Shown here: positions 16,946-28,091 of the stretch, piece after piece
Position numbering within the stretch: the stretch's first letter is position 1
Layout: every line of letters starts with the position of its first letter
Assembly (NCBI GenBank): GCA_900542275.1
Contig: UQMW01000005.1
Span: 1 to 64,000 of the forward strand
Direction: 5' to 3'
From: an uncultured Collinsella sp.
GTDB lineage: Bacteria > Actinomycetota > Coriobacteriia > Coriobacteriales > Coriobacteriaceae
DNA: 64,000 nucleotides
The notes under the pieces: model-generated
The model's input: the letters and a program-made list of their open reading frames with translations, nothing else
What the model was told of the DNA's origin: nothing
The model's database searches: none
Program-made: the position numbers and the translations under genes

Positions 16946-17887
16946 TTATGCCAAGAACTCCTTGGTGGTCGCCACGATGTTGGCGGCGTCCAGGCCGTAC
17001 TTGTGCAGGAGCTCGGCGCCCGGGCCGGACTCGCCAAAGGTATCGTTGACGCCGATCTTCTTGAGCGGCGTCGGGCACTGCTCGCACAGGACGTCGGCAA
17101 CGGCGCTGCCCAGGCCACCGATCACAGAGTGCTCCTCGACGGTCACGACGTGGCCGGTCTTGGTGGCGCTCTTGACGATCAGGTCGGCATCGATGGGCTT
17201 GATGGTGTGCATGTTGATGACCTCGGCATCGATGCCCTCGGCAGCAAGCTGCTCGGCGGCCTCGAGAGCCTCGCCGACCATCAGGCCGCAGGCGATGATG
17301 GTCACATCGGCGCCCTCGCGCATGACAATGCCCTTACCCAACTCGAACTTATAGGTCTCGGGGTCGTTGATAACCGACGAGGCCAAACGGGCGAAGCGCA
17401 TGTACACCGGACCGTCGCACTCGTAGGCGGCGCGCGTCACGGCACGGGCCTCGACGTCGTCGGCAGGAACGATCACAGTCATGCCGGGGATGACGCGCAT
17501 GAGGGCGATATCCTCGCAGCACTGGTGCGTGGCACCATCCTCGCCCACCGAGATACCGGCGTGCGTGGCACCGATCTTAACGTTGAGGTGCGGGTAGCCG
17601 ATGGAGTTACGAACCTGCTCAAAGGCGCGACCGGCGGCGAACATGGCAAAGGTACTCGCGAAGGCAACACGACCGGTGGTCGCGATACCGGCGGCGACGC
17701 CCATCAGGTTGCTCTCGGCAATGCCCACATCGAAGAAGCGGTCGGGGCAGGCCGCCTTGAACTTACCGGTCTGCGTGGCGGCGGCCAGATCGGCGTCGAG
17801 GACCACAAAGTCATCGTGCTCGTTGGCGAGCTCGACGAGGGCCTCGCCGTAGCTTACGCGCGTGGCGATTTTCTTGACGTCTGCCAT
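16946..17887 (-). CDS. tktB: Transketolase, C-terminal subunit
   Basis: Second half of a two-gene transketolase, the thiamine diphosphate enzyme that moves two-carbon units in the pentose phosphate pathway. The 313-residue protein carries the pyrimidine-binding domain (DLAAATQTGKF, FDVGIAESNLMGVAAGIA with the ThDP-activating Glu, THAGISVGEDGATHQ) and the C-terminal domain (ADVTIIACGLMV). The start at 17887 directly follows the N-terminal subunit's stop. A longer frame overlapping that gene is rejected. The two subunits would assemble as a heterotetramer. The symbol is by homology only. Confidence 0.93.
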   Translation of the reverse strand: MADVKKIATRVSYGEALVELANEHDDFVVLDADLAAATQTGKFKAACPDRFFDVGIAESNLMGVAAGIATTGRVAFASTFAMFAAGRAFEQVRNSIGYPHLNVKIGATHAGISVGEDGATHQCCEDIALMRVIPGMTVIVPADDVEARAVTRAAYECDGPVYMRFARLASSVINDPETYKFELGKGIVMREGADVTIIACGLMVGEALEAAEQLAAEGIDAEVINMHTIKPIDADLIVKSATKTGHVVTVEEHSVIGGLGSAVADVLCEQCPTPLKKIGVNDTFGESGPGAELLHKYGLDAANIVATTKEFLA

Positions 17888-17888
17888 C

Positions 17889-18719
17889 CTAGAGCTCCTC
17901 TCCGGCGGCCGTGAGCTCTGCCATGGCCTGCTCAAACTGTTCATCATTGGGGGCCTTGCCGTGCCAACCAACCTGGTTCTCCATAAAGGACACGCCCTTG
18001 CCCTTCAGGGTCTCGGCGATAATGGCGGTCGGCTGGCCCTTGGTAGCGCGAGCCTCGGCAAAGGCGGCGCGGATCTGATCGAAATCGTTGCCGTCGGCAA
18101 GCTCCACCACGTGGAACTTAAAGGCGCGGAACTTGTCGGCGAGCGGCATGGGGTCGTTGACCTCCTCGACGGGACCGTCGATCTGCAGGCCGTTGTGGTC
18201 GACGATCACACAGAGGTTGTCGAGCTGCTGGTTGCCGGCAAACATGGCGGCCTCCCAGACCTGGCCCTCCTCGCTCTCGCCATCGCCCAGCAGGGCGTAC
18301 GTGCGATAAGTATCGCCCCAGTGCTTGGCGGCAACGGCCATGCCCACGGCGGCGGAGATGCCCTGGCCGAGCGAACCGGTGGACATGTCAACGCCCGGAG
18401 TGTCGTTCATGTTGGGATGACCCTGCAGGTGGCTGCCGATGTGGCGCAGCGTCTCAAGATCCTCCTTGGGGAAGAACCCGCGCTCGGCGAGCACAGCGTA
18501 CAGACCAGGTGCACAGTGGCCCTTGGAAAGCACAAAGCGATCGCGGTCGGCCTTGCGGGGATGGGCCGGGTCGACGTTCATTTCCTCAAAGTACAGATAG
18601 GTCATGATGTCGGCAGCGCCGAGCGAACCGCCCGGATGGCCGGACTTGGCAGCGTGCACGCCGGTGACGATGCCCTTCCTTACCTCGTTGGCAACCTTTT
18701 TGAGCTCTTCGTCGCTCAT
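17889..18719 (-). CDS. tktA: Transketolase, N-terminal subunit
   Basis: First half of the split transketolase. The 276-residue protein has the diphosphate-binding domain: GHPGGSLGAADI, LSKGHCAPGLYA, HPNMNDTPGVDMSTGSLGQG and the ThDP/Mg motif GDGESEEGQVWEA..NLCVIVDHN. It ends before the pyrimidine domain, which the next gene supplies with no gap between stop and start. AGGAAGG precedes the ATG at 18719. The 208-bp region upstream (18720-18927) separates it from the YitT-family gene and shows no clear feature. Confidence 0.94.
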   Translation of the reverse strand: MSDEELKKVANEVRKGIVTGVHAAKSGHPGGSLGAADIMTYLYFEEMNVDPAHPRKADRDRFVLSKGHCAPGLYAVLAERGFFPKEDLETLRHIGSHLQGHPNMNDTPGVDMSTGSLGQGISAAVGMAVAAKHWGDTYRTYALLGDGESEEGQVWEAAMFAGNQQLDNLCVIVDHNGLQIDGPVEEVNDPMPLADKFRAFKFHVVELADGNDFDQIRAAFAEARATKGQPTAIIAETLKGKGVSFMENQVGWHGKAPNDEQFEQAMAELTAAGEEL

Positions 18720-18927
18720 TGTGCCTTCCTTTCATCCTCTTTAGACAAGATGCGCACGGCACGGAAAGGTAATCCCAACCCAGCCGCGATGCACGTACGT
18801 CATTCATTATGCTGGAAACTGAGGGCTTTACCAGAGTTTTTATCATTATTTGAACAATTTAGCAGGCAGAACCGCTGATGAAACGGTTTATCAATGTGAA
18901 CGTCTTTTGGATGGGACGCGGTCGGCC

Positions 18928-19818
18928 CTACGCGCTAATGTCCTTGAATCCCTCGCCGAAAGCTTCCGTAACGTCGGCGACCGTCACAATGGCGTGAGGA
19001 TCGCGCTCGCGCACGATCGTCTTGAGGGTATTGAGCTCTCGACGGTTCACGATGACCATGATCACCGGCTTCTCGGCACCCGAATACATGCCAGTCGCCT
19101 TAAACTTGGTACAACCACGACCCAGGCCATACATGATATCGGCAGCGATATCAGGAAACTTGTCCGAGATGATGAGTACCATACGGCGTTTGTTGCCACC
19201 ATCGACCACGGCATCGATCACGTAGCCGCTAATGACCATCGAAAGGCCTGCATATAGTGCATTTTCGATTGAAAAGACCGGAGCCGACAGCGCGCATACG
19301 GCAACATCGATCGCCATGACGGTCGAGCCCACGGGCAGCGAGGTATTACGCGAGATGATTTGGCCAATCGTGTCCGAGCCGCCGGTGTTGGCGCCGGCGC
19401 GCAGCACCATGCCGTAACCGATGCCTGTAATAATGCCGCCCCACATGGCAGGGAGCATCAGGTCCGCATCCGCCAGAGGTGCTACAAACGGGGCGAACAG
19501 ATCGGTAAAGAAGCCCAGCAGCACAAAGCCCGTCGCGGTCTGCACCACGTAGAACATGCCGCCCTCGCGCATAACGACCAGCAACAGCAAGGCGTTCATC
19601 ACGATCGTCTGAATACCAACGGGAAGCGATATGCCGCGCGATGCGCCGACCGCCTGGATAATGGTGGCAAGGCCCGTAACACCACCGGCAGCAAGGCCGT
19701 TGGGAATCAAAAACAGGTCGGTCGCAATAGCGGCCAGAGCGCACCCCAACATAATCTGGGGCAGGTCGTGAAAGAAGTTCATCGATAGAATGCGCTTGAT
19801 GTCCAGACGATATGCCAT
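18928..19818 (-). CDS. YitT-family membrane protein (DUF161/DUF2179)
   Basis: A 296-residue membrane protein of unknown transport or signalling function. The N-terminal part has about five to six spans (LGCALAAIATDLFLIPNGLAAGG..TGLATIIQ), including the family's NTGGSDTIGQI segment near 155. The soluble C-terminal DUF2179 domain (about 215-290) has MVLIISDKFPDI and VIMVIVNRRELNTLK. The start at 19818 has GGGAGG 6 nt upstream and drops 8 residues from the longest frame. A T-run hairpin precedes it, so it probably has its own promoter or is read through from prfB. Confidence 0.88.
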   Translation of the reverse strand: MAYRLDIKRILSMNFFHDLPQIMLGCALAAIATDLFLIPNGLAAGGVTGLATIIQAVGASRGISLPVGIQTIVMNALLLLVVMREGGMFYVVQTATGFVLLGFFTDLFAPFVAPLADADLMLPAMWGGIITGIGYGMVLRAGANTGGSDTIGQIISRNTSLPVGSTVMAIDVAVCALSAPVFSIENALYAGLSMVISGYVIDAVVDGGNKRRMVLIISDKFPDIAADIMYGLGRGCTKFKATGMYSGAEKPVIMVIVNRRELNTLKTIVRERDPHAIVTVADVTEAFGEGFKDISA

Positions 19819-19830
19819 GCTACCTCCCTC

Positions 19831-19858
19831 AAAAAAGCGCACCCAAACGGATGCGCTT
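19831..19858 (-). terminator. Hairpin with T-run just before the YitT-family gene
   Basis: On the minus strand AAGCGC and GCGCTT flank ATCCGTTTGGGT and run into TTTTTTG; the YitT ribosome site follows at once. A hairpin with the same loop follows rpmE at 24179-24212. It could end the prfB transcript or act as an attenuator for the next gene. Confidence 0.7.
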
Positions 19859-19933
19859 CGAACTTCTTGCTGTATTCGATTCTACCGATTCGCCGAACAA
19901 AAACCACCCCTGCGCAGGGTTTGCTTTGGATAC

Positions 19934-19957
19934 AAAACCACCCTGCTCGGAGGGTTT
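19934..19957 (-). terminator. Terminator-like hairpin after prfB
   Basis: AAAACCCTCC..GGGTGGTTTT on the minus strand forms a short stem flanked by A- and T-rich arms, about 30 bp beyond the prfB stop. The arms would work in both directions. Confidence 0.6.
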
Positions 19958-19984
19958 TATCCATTTCCACATAAACCGGGCGGT

Positions 19985-21132
19985 TTATGCAGATGGGATC
20001 TCTGCGTCAGCGTTGCCAGTGGCCCAGCGATGGTAGCCAATAACAAACGGGTCCAGGTCGCCATCGTCAAGAACGGCCTCGACGTTGCTGGTCTCCACGC
20101 CCGTACGCAGGTCCTTAACCATCTGGTACGGGTAGAGCACGTAGCTGCGGATCTGGTTGCCAAAACCAATCGTGGTCTTGGGTCCGCGAATCTCGTCCAG
20201 GGCCTCGGCACGCTTCTCGAGCTCAATCTCGTACAGGCGAGCCTTGAGGATCTGCATGCACGCGGCCTTGTTCTGGATCTGGCTGCGCTCGTTTTGGCAG
20301 GTAACCACAATGCCGCTGGGGAAATGCGTCACGCGCACGGCGGAGTCGGTGGTGTTTACGCCCTGGCCACCCGGGCCACTTGCGTGGTACACGTCGACGC
20401 GGATGTCGTCGGGGTTGATCTCGATATCGATATCGTCGGGCAGCACCGGAATGACCTCGACGCCGGCAAACGTGGTCTGGCGGCGCTTCTTGTCGTCGGT
20501 GGGGCTAATGCGCACCAGGCGGTGGACACCGGCCTCGGCGCGAAGCATGCCTAAAGCATCCTTGCCTTCGACGGTAAAGGTCGCGCGATCAATGCCAATG
20601 ACCTCGGCCGCGGGGCAATCGTTGATGGTGACCTTCCAACCGCGGCGCTGGCAGTACTTCATGTACATCTTAAAGAGCATGAAGGTCCAGTCCTGGGCCT
20701 CCAAACCACCCTGCCCGGGCTTGATGGTCACAATCGCGTCGCCATGGTCGAACTCCCCGGTAAACCAGCTCGCAAGCTCAAGCTCGTCGATGGCGCGGGC
20801 CAGGCGTTCTGCCGTAGCGGCAGCCTCCTCGCGCAATGCGACGGCGTCGGGGTCATCCCCCATCTCCTCGGCAAGCTCCAGCGCAGCGCGGGCATCGGAA
20901 AGCTCGCCGCGCGCGGTGTCCACGGCAGCGATATCTTCCTTGGTGCGCGCGATCTCCTCCATCGTGGCGCGAGCGGCATCGGCGTCGTCCCAAAAGCCCG
21001 GGGCGACGCTTTTGGCCTCGAGCTCCGTTACGCGGGTGCGCTTCTCGTCCAAATGGAGGTACGACTCAACCTCACCGAGCCGGTCCGCAAACGCGTCCAG
21101 CTCGGCGGGCGTTACCTCTAAAGCCTCAGCCA

Positions 21133-21133
<1 letters not shown>
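19985..21133 (-). CDS. prfB: Peptide chain release factor 2
   Basis: Ends translation at UAA and UGA. The 382-residue protein has the usual coiled N-terminal domain (1-115), the codon-recognition domain and the catalytic GGQ loop (SGPGGQGVNTTDSAVR, Gln about 257). The frame is open from start to stop with no internal TGA, so the programmed +1 frameshift of many bacteria is absent. In the recognition tripeptide this protein reads Ser-Pro-Thr (about 210-212, VRISPTDDKKRR) where RF2 normally has Ser-Pro-Phe. Everything else, including length and GGQ context, fits RF2 rather than RF1. Its start overlaps the secA stop by one base. Confidence 0.94.
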
Positions 21134-23940
<2,807 letters not shown>

Positions 23941-24069
23941 GTGGTTTTCCTTTTTGGCCATCGCCCACGCCGTGCAGCTGCGGGCGAGTTAAACACAGAT
24001 GATTGTACTTTAGCCAAACAAGGCGCGGCCTATACGGTCGACCTCGACCGCCACGTAATAACTATGACC

Positions 24070-24167
24070 AACCTGTCACAATGGGACAGGTTTATTTTGG
24101 CAAGTTTTATCTGAGCAAACGCCGTCTCTCTGCCATTTGGTGCCACGGGGACAGGTTAGCTTGCACC
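24070..24167. repeat. Structured intergenic repeats upstream of secA
   Basis: AACCTGTC..GGACAGGTT forms a hairpin at 24070-24092, followed by TTTATTTTGGCAAGTTTTAT (24091-24110), which matches 11959-11981. A second hairpin, TGGTGC..GCACCA, lies at 24138-24167 and again holds GGGACAGGTTAG. These fill most of the 23941-24178 gap; nothing else is recognisable there. Confidence 0.7.
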
Positions 24168-24170
24168 AAT

Positions 24171-24212
24171 AAAAAGAAAAGGGCCGCGCACCCAAACGGA
24201 TGCACGGCCCTT
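24171..24212 (-). terminator. Intrinsic terminator after rpmE
   Basis: On the minus strand AAGGGCCG..CGGCCCTT encloses TGCATCCGTTTGGGTGCG and is followed by TTTTCTTTTT. It is 36 bp beyond the rpmE stop. Confidence 0.88.
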
Positions 24213-24247
24213 ATGCCATGAATGCGAGCGATTCCGCGGCGAGCTAG

Positions 24248-24661
24248 TTACTCAGCAGCCTCGGTGGTCTCGGCCTCGGCAGCGGCCTCCTCGACGGGAG
24301 CCTCGGCGGCCTGCTTGGCAGCCTCCTCGGCGAACTTAGCAGCACGCTTAGCCTTCTCGGCAGCCTTAGCCTCAGCGGCGGCCTTGCGAGCGGCCTCGGC
24401 CTCAGCAGCCTTGGCGGCCTTGGCGGCCTTGGCCTCCTCAGCCTTCTTGAGCTGGGCGGCAGCGGCGCCACCGAACTTGTCGGCGAAGCGCTGGACGCGT
24501 CCACCGGTGTCGACGAACTTCTGCTGGCCGGTGTAGAACGGGTGGCACTCGTTGCAAAGCTCGACCTTCATCTCGGACACGGTAGCGTGCGTCTTGAAGG
24601 TGTTGCCGCAGGAGCACGTCACCGTGCACTCGACATACTGGGGATGGATACCCTGCTTCAT
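24248..24661 (-). CDS. rpmE: Ribosomal protein L31 with long Ala/Lys/Glu tail
   Basis: Bridge protein of the 50S subunit. Residues 1-66 are a complete zinc-type L31: [14 protein letters not shown] (Cys16, 18) and [20 protein letters not shown] (Cys36, 39). L31 normally ends near residue 70; here a further 70 residues follow made almost only of Ala, Lys, Glu and Arg in helical heptad-like order ([19 protein letters not shown]), ending in an acidic stretch. The tail frame is open with no stop, and codon use is in keeping with the genome. A similar though shorter tail ends L17 in this window. The start at 24661 is the normal family start. Confidence 0.95.
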   Translation of the reverse strand: MKQGIHPQYVECTVTCSCGNTFKTHATVSEMKVELCNECHPFYTGQQKFVDTGGRVQRFADKFGGAAAAQLKKAEEAKAAKAAKAAEAEAARKAAAEAKAAEKAKRAAKFAEEAAKQAAEAPVEEAAAEAETTEAAE

Positions 24662-24855
24662 GGTAGGACTCCTTATTGGTCAGGCGCTGGTTACCGATCA
24701 GCGCATAAGGCGTCTTGGTTTCCGACCAAGACAACAAACTTGGCTATGGTACCACGGCGCCGCGCGTCCCACAAAAGGTTCACGGTCTTTTCGGAACGAC
24801 ACGAATCTGACCCATCGAAACACATCTCCACCGTTCCTTCAACTGGGAAAATGCC

Positions 24856-24886
24856 GTCCCCGGGGCCTGAGAAGTGCCCCGGGGAC
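24856..24886. terminator. Very stable GC hairpin at the island's left edge
   Basis: GTCCCCGGGG and CCCCGGGGAC form a perfect 10-bp stem with an 11-nt loop. It touches the first base of the left 64-bp direct repeat. No T-run follows on either strand, so it may be a boundary structure rather than a terminator. Positions 24662-24855 upstream of rpmE contain no other feature I can name. Confidence 0.6.
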
Positions 24887-24949
24887 GTTCGACTGACTGC
24901 GGGAACGGCCTTTCCGCTCAATGTGTTCGGCTGAGATCGGAAATCAACC
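24886..24949. repeat. Left 64-bp direct repeat (candidate attL)
   Basis: Matches 32514-32577 in 62 of 64 positions, same orientation (differences at position 7 and in CCTTTCC/CCTGTCC). It holds an imperfect inverted repeat GAGCGGAAAGGCCG/TTCCCGC. A perfect CTGAACC-A-GGTTCAG palindrome begins 3 bp after it (24953-24967) on the island side only. Confidence 0.85.
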
Positions 24950-24978
24950 AAACTGAACCAGGTTCAGCTGGCATGGTT

Positions 24979-25009
24979 AAAAACGGGGGCGACGCTTTTG
25001 CGTCGCCCC
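24979..25009 (-). terminator. Intrinsic terminator ending the island's minus-strand genes
   Basis: A 10-bp perfect stem GGGGCGACGC/GCGTCGCCCC with a TTTT loop on the plus strand, followed on the minus strand by GTTTTTAACC. It is 19 bp past the stop of the secreted-protein gene. Confidence 0.88.
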
Positions 25010-25027
25010 TCGTCCCAGCCGGTTGCT

Positions 25028-25372
25028 TTAGTTGTACACACGGTAGTTACACTTGAACTGGGTTATGTGTCCATAGCTGGAGCGGTACCAACCCGACGTA
25101 TAGCTGATTGCCTCTGCGCCTAGATAGTCGTAGCCCTTGTTGTAGCGAAGCTGACGGTAGGTCGTGTCGTACTCTGCTACGTAAAACGTGTCTCCAGAGA
25201 AGGCTTTGTACCGGTCTTTAACCGTCGAAGCCATGTACGCGGGTTCGACATCGCCTTTCTCTCCGTTGAGCGCATAGACGGGTGCCGCGATTCCGCATAA
25301 AGCCGTTGCCACGAGGATGGCGTAGACAGCCATGCGCGACGCATTGGACTTCAGCTGTTCAAATAGTTTCAT
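25028..25372 (-). CDS. Small secreted protein, candidate bacteriocin-like (cassette 2)
   Basis: I do not recognise a certain family. The 114-residue product has a basic start, a hydrophobic stretch (about 14-32, AVYAILVATALCGIAAPVYA) and a likely signal-peptidase site after VYA. The mature part, about 79 residues, is rich in Tyr, Ser and Gly and ends FKCNYRVYN, with one Cys. The size, Sec signal and aromatic C-terminus beside an ABC transporter recall the lactococcin-972 type of bacteriocin locus, but clear sequence similarity cannot be shown here. It starts right after the ABC fusion gene's stop (GAGGTG 10 nt before ATG) and is followed by a strong terminator, so the two are co-expressed. 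Confidence 0.7.
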   Translation of the reverse strand: MKLFEQLKSNASRMAVYAILVATALCGIAAPVYALNGEKGDVEPAYMASTVKDRYKAFSGDTFYVAEYDTTYRQLRYNKGYDYLGAEAISYTSGWYRSSYGHITQFKCNYRVYN

Positions 25373-25373
25373 G

Positions 25374-27188
25374 TCATTCACCTCGCTCGTATGTATCGAG
25401 GTATTCCTGCTTGAGCGTCTGCGAGGACGACTTGATCTTTTCCACGAGCGTGCCGGCCTCGATGAAGTAGAACGAGTTGGTGAGGTCTGCCAGGTCGTCG
25501 AGCAGATGGCTTGAAATGAGCACGCTTCGTCCCCGCACCACCTCGCTGCGCATCGCGTCGCAGGAGGTTTTCCGCTTTCCCGGATCGAGGCCGTTCAGCG
25601 GTTCATCGAGGATGAGGTACGGGCAACCGGTCGCTATCGCCATGGCAAGCTTCACCTGCTGCTTCATTCCCGTCGAGAGTTTACGGGTCGGCTTGTCGAG
25701 ATATGGGGAGATTCCAAGGGAGTCGCAGAGCGAGTCGATGTCGGCGGCCGATTTCCACGCCTCCCTAACGAAAGCAAGGTGCTCGAAGGCCGATAGCGTG
25801 GGGTAGAGATCCGTGCCGCCTGAAGAGCTCAGGTAGACGAGTTCTGCAAATTCGGCTGATCGACGTTGGCAGATTCCGTCTGCCACCAGGCTTCCCGAGC
25901 GGATGCGGGTGGGAAATTGGCCCGACAGCGCTTCAAGAAGGGTGGTTTTCCCCGAGCCGTTGGGAGCAACGAGGCCCGCCGCCGTTCCCGGGCTCAGGAA
26001 AAGCGACCCGATTGAAAGTATCGTCGTGCTCCCGTATCCCACGCTCGCGTCCAGAAGCTCGAGCCCATGGTGCTTTTTCGCGGGTCCAGACTGTTTGGGC
26101 GAACGTGCCGCAACGGCGCCGACCGCAAAAAAGACCGCGACGTATGCCAGGGCCACGGCAAGCATCGATGCGCTGCCTGAACCGGAGCCAATGAATTCTG
26201 TCGGGAAGCATCCTACGTAACCCGTTGCCTCGATAGGCGAGAATACGGGCAGTGGCAGGAGCCCGAGCACGGCATTATGCCCTAGTGCCGAATCGGACAA
26301 TAACGGGAATGCCGGGGCCGCGACAAGCAGCGCGGAGGTAAGGGGGCCCGCGAGGACGCGCCTCGTTGCGGTCGATAGGACGGCGGAGCAAACGGATATC
26401 AAGGTTCCGCCCGCAAGCAGCGCGAGAAGCAGGGTCGTGAAGACGTTTCCCGCGGTCGTGGTGGCAAGCGCGCCGTCATGGAAGAAGGCGATCGGGTACC
26501 CAATTTGCCCGAAGCCGTTTAGGGCCAAGGCGTAAATGCCCCCGGGTGCGAGGCCGACGAGGAGCATCGCGGTCCCCGCGACGATTATCGAAAACACGAT
26601 CTGAATAAGGCGCCGGAATTTGGGCACGGGCGCCTTCGCCGCCAGGGTCCCGGGCCTTGTGGCGCCGAGCACGAGTATCGACGAGAGAAGGAAGGGGATG
26701 AAGGGAAGGAAAGACGGCGCCGCGGCAATGGCGTAAGGCAGGAAGGAAAGGAATGGCAGGTCGTTTGCGGAGGCCGGGATATCCGTGATGCCGGAGCTGC
26801 TCAGGGCACGGCAATATGCGAGCTCCGCGTCATTGGTCTCTCGGTCTCCCACGATGGACCCGGATTGGAAGCCTTCGCCCATGAGCGCGTAGTAGCTCTC
26901 GGCAGAATCGAGAAAGGCGGCGTCGGTTTGAGCGGCAAGGGCGGCGTTCGCGTATCTTGCAAGCTCCGCGTCATTTTGCTGCTCTGGAGATAGGTCTGTG
27001 CCGCTGGCCTGGGGCGCGCGCGTATTGAAGGCGTCGACAAAGCTCTGCATGCCCTGTTTCATAAAGAAGGGCCCGTAGATGGGTGAATTGAACGCAATGG
27101 GGACGGAAAAGGCTGCAGCGAGAACGAGCGTACAAATCCATACGGCCTTGTCTCTTAGGATTAGTTTGAGAAGAAGTCGACAGTACAT
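25374..27188 (-). CDS. ABC transporter, permease fused to ATPase (cassette 2)
   Basis: A 604-residue membrane protein. Residues 1-360 form the permease: TM1 near 12-32, an extracytoplasmic region (about 35-150) and about five more spans, with GQIGYPIAFFHDGAL matching GPGSPFYPIGYIQYATP of the neighbouring permease. Residues about 370-600 are an ABC ATPase: Walker A VAPNGSGKTT (Ala where Gly is usual), signature LSTGMKQQVKLAMAIA, Walker B LILDEPLNGLDP and H-loop SSHLLDD. One polypeptide thus equals half of the other cassette's permease plus its ATPase. Two copies would make a transporter. The likely role is export of, or immunity to, the peptide encoded next to it (inferred). Confidence 0.8.
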   Translation of the reverse strand: MYCRLLLKLILRDKAVWICTLVLAAAFSVPIAFNSPIYGPFFMKQGMQSFVDAFNTRAPQASGTDLSPEQQNDAELARYANAALAAQTDAAFLDSAESYYALMGEGFQSGSIVGDRETNDAELAYCRALSSSGITDIPASANDLPFLSFLPYAIAAAPSFLPFIPFLLSSILVLGATRPGTLAAKAPVPKFRRLIQIVFSIIVAGTAMLLVGLAPGGIYALALNGFGQIGYPIAFFHDGALATTTAGNVFTTLLLALLAGGTLISVCSAVLSTATRRVLAGPLTSALLVAAPAFPLLSDSALGHNAVLGLLPLPVFSPIEATGYVGCFPTEFIGSGSGSASMLAVALAYVAVFFAVGAVAARSPKQSGPAKKHHGLELLDASVGYGSTTILSIGSLFLSPGTAAGLVAPNGSGKTTLLEALSGQFPTRIRSGSLVADGICQRRSAEFAELVYLSSSGGTDLYPTLSAFEHLAFVREAWKSAADIDSLCDSLGISPYLDKPTRKLSTGMKQQVKLAMAIATGCPYLILDEPLNGLDPGKRKTSCDAMRSEVVRGRSVLISSHLLDDLADLTNSFYFIEAGTLVEKIKSSSQTLKQEYLDTYERGE

Positions 27189-27306
27189 TCAGAAGCACCT
27201 ACGTTCCTCAAAGAATTGTTAGATTAAAAGTAACAGACCGGATGAAGATACGTGCGACGGGGGCGAGGCGAATGGCTGAGCGGTATCGATACGCGGGTTC
27301 AACGGT

Positions 27307-27312
27307 ATTATA
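27307..27312 (-). promoter_or_regulatory. Candidate -10 box for cassette 2
   Basis: A perfect TATAAT on the minus strand 119 bp upstream of the fused ABC gene. The -35 region is weak (AAGTTA-like at 17 nt). It lies in the 153-bp AT-rich gap between the two cassettes, so the second could be transcribed separately. Confidence 0.45.
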
Positions 27313-27341
27313 TTGACCACATAGATTTTTAACTTGCATTT

Positions 27342-28091
27342 CTACCCGCCCTTTTCGTAGAGTCGCCGATACGTGCTTAGCGCACCCTCGGCGCGTCCGG
27401 CAGGCTTTGCGAAATGGGATCCAGGAGACTTCGGCGCAGCATCATCTTGCGGAATGCTTCTAATGAGCCTCCCATCCTTCAAAAACAGAATCTCATCGCA
27501 CAGCCTATCGACCGAATCCAAGATGTGGGATGACATGATGATGCACGTACCAGAATCGGCCAGCTTCCTGAGAATCTCGGAATGCAAGTCCACCCTGCTG
27601 GGGTCGAGCGAGTTCATGGGCTCATCTAATAGAAGGTACCGCGCGCCCGTCGCATACGCAATCGCCAGGGTAAGCTGCTGCTTCATGCCCTGGCTCAGAG
27701 TGCGGATCCTCATCTTCGCGAACTCGCCTATCTGCGTTTGTTCCACTATCTCTTCGATATCGCGAGCATGCGGCCACATATCGCAAACCATCTTGAGGTG
27801 ATCTTCCGCACGCAATCCGGGATACAGCAGCGTCCCCTCACCAGGTGCATAGAAGATCATAGAACGGACCTCTCTCGCACCCGTACCCTGCACCTCATCC
27901 AGAACGATGCTCCCGTCCACGCGAGGACCCGGCAAACCTGCCATCGCACGCAGCAACGTCGTCTTTCCATGCCCGTTCGGAGCGACGAGACCGTAGACCG
28001 TACCCGGGGCAAACTCAGCGTTCACCGAATCTACGAGCACCTTCTTTCCATAAGAGATCGTCAGCGTTTGAAGGTCAATCATCGAGATCAT
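27342..28091 (-). CDS. ABC transporter ATPase (cassette 1)
   Basis: A 249-residue ATP-binding subunit. It has Walker A VAPNGHGKTTLL, with Ala where the first Gly of the usual GPNGxGKT is expected, exactly as in the cassette 2 fusion. The signature is LSQGMKQQLTLAIA, Walker B LLLDEPMNSLDP and H-loop SSHILDS. Its start overlaps the permease stop (28088-28091), so it is translationally coupled to it; a second ATG at 28082 has a better spaced AAAGGGG and may be the true start. With the 740-residue two-half permease it would form a complete transporter. Confidence 0.88.
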   Translation of the reverse strand: MISMIDLQTLTISYGKKVLVDSVNAEFAPGTVYGLVAPNGHGKTTLLRAMAGLPGPRVDGSIVLDEVQGTGAREVRSMIFYAPGEGTLLYPGLRAEDHLKMVCDMWPHARDIEEIVEQTQIGEFAKMRIRTLSQGMKQQLTLAIAYATGARYLLLDEPMNSLDPSRVDLHSEILRKLADSGTCIIMSSHILDSVDRLCDEILFLKDGRLIRSIPQDDAAPKSPGSHFAKPAGRAEGALSTYRRLYEKGG

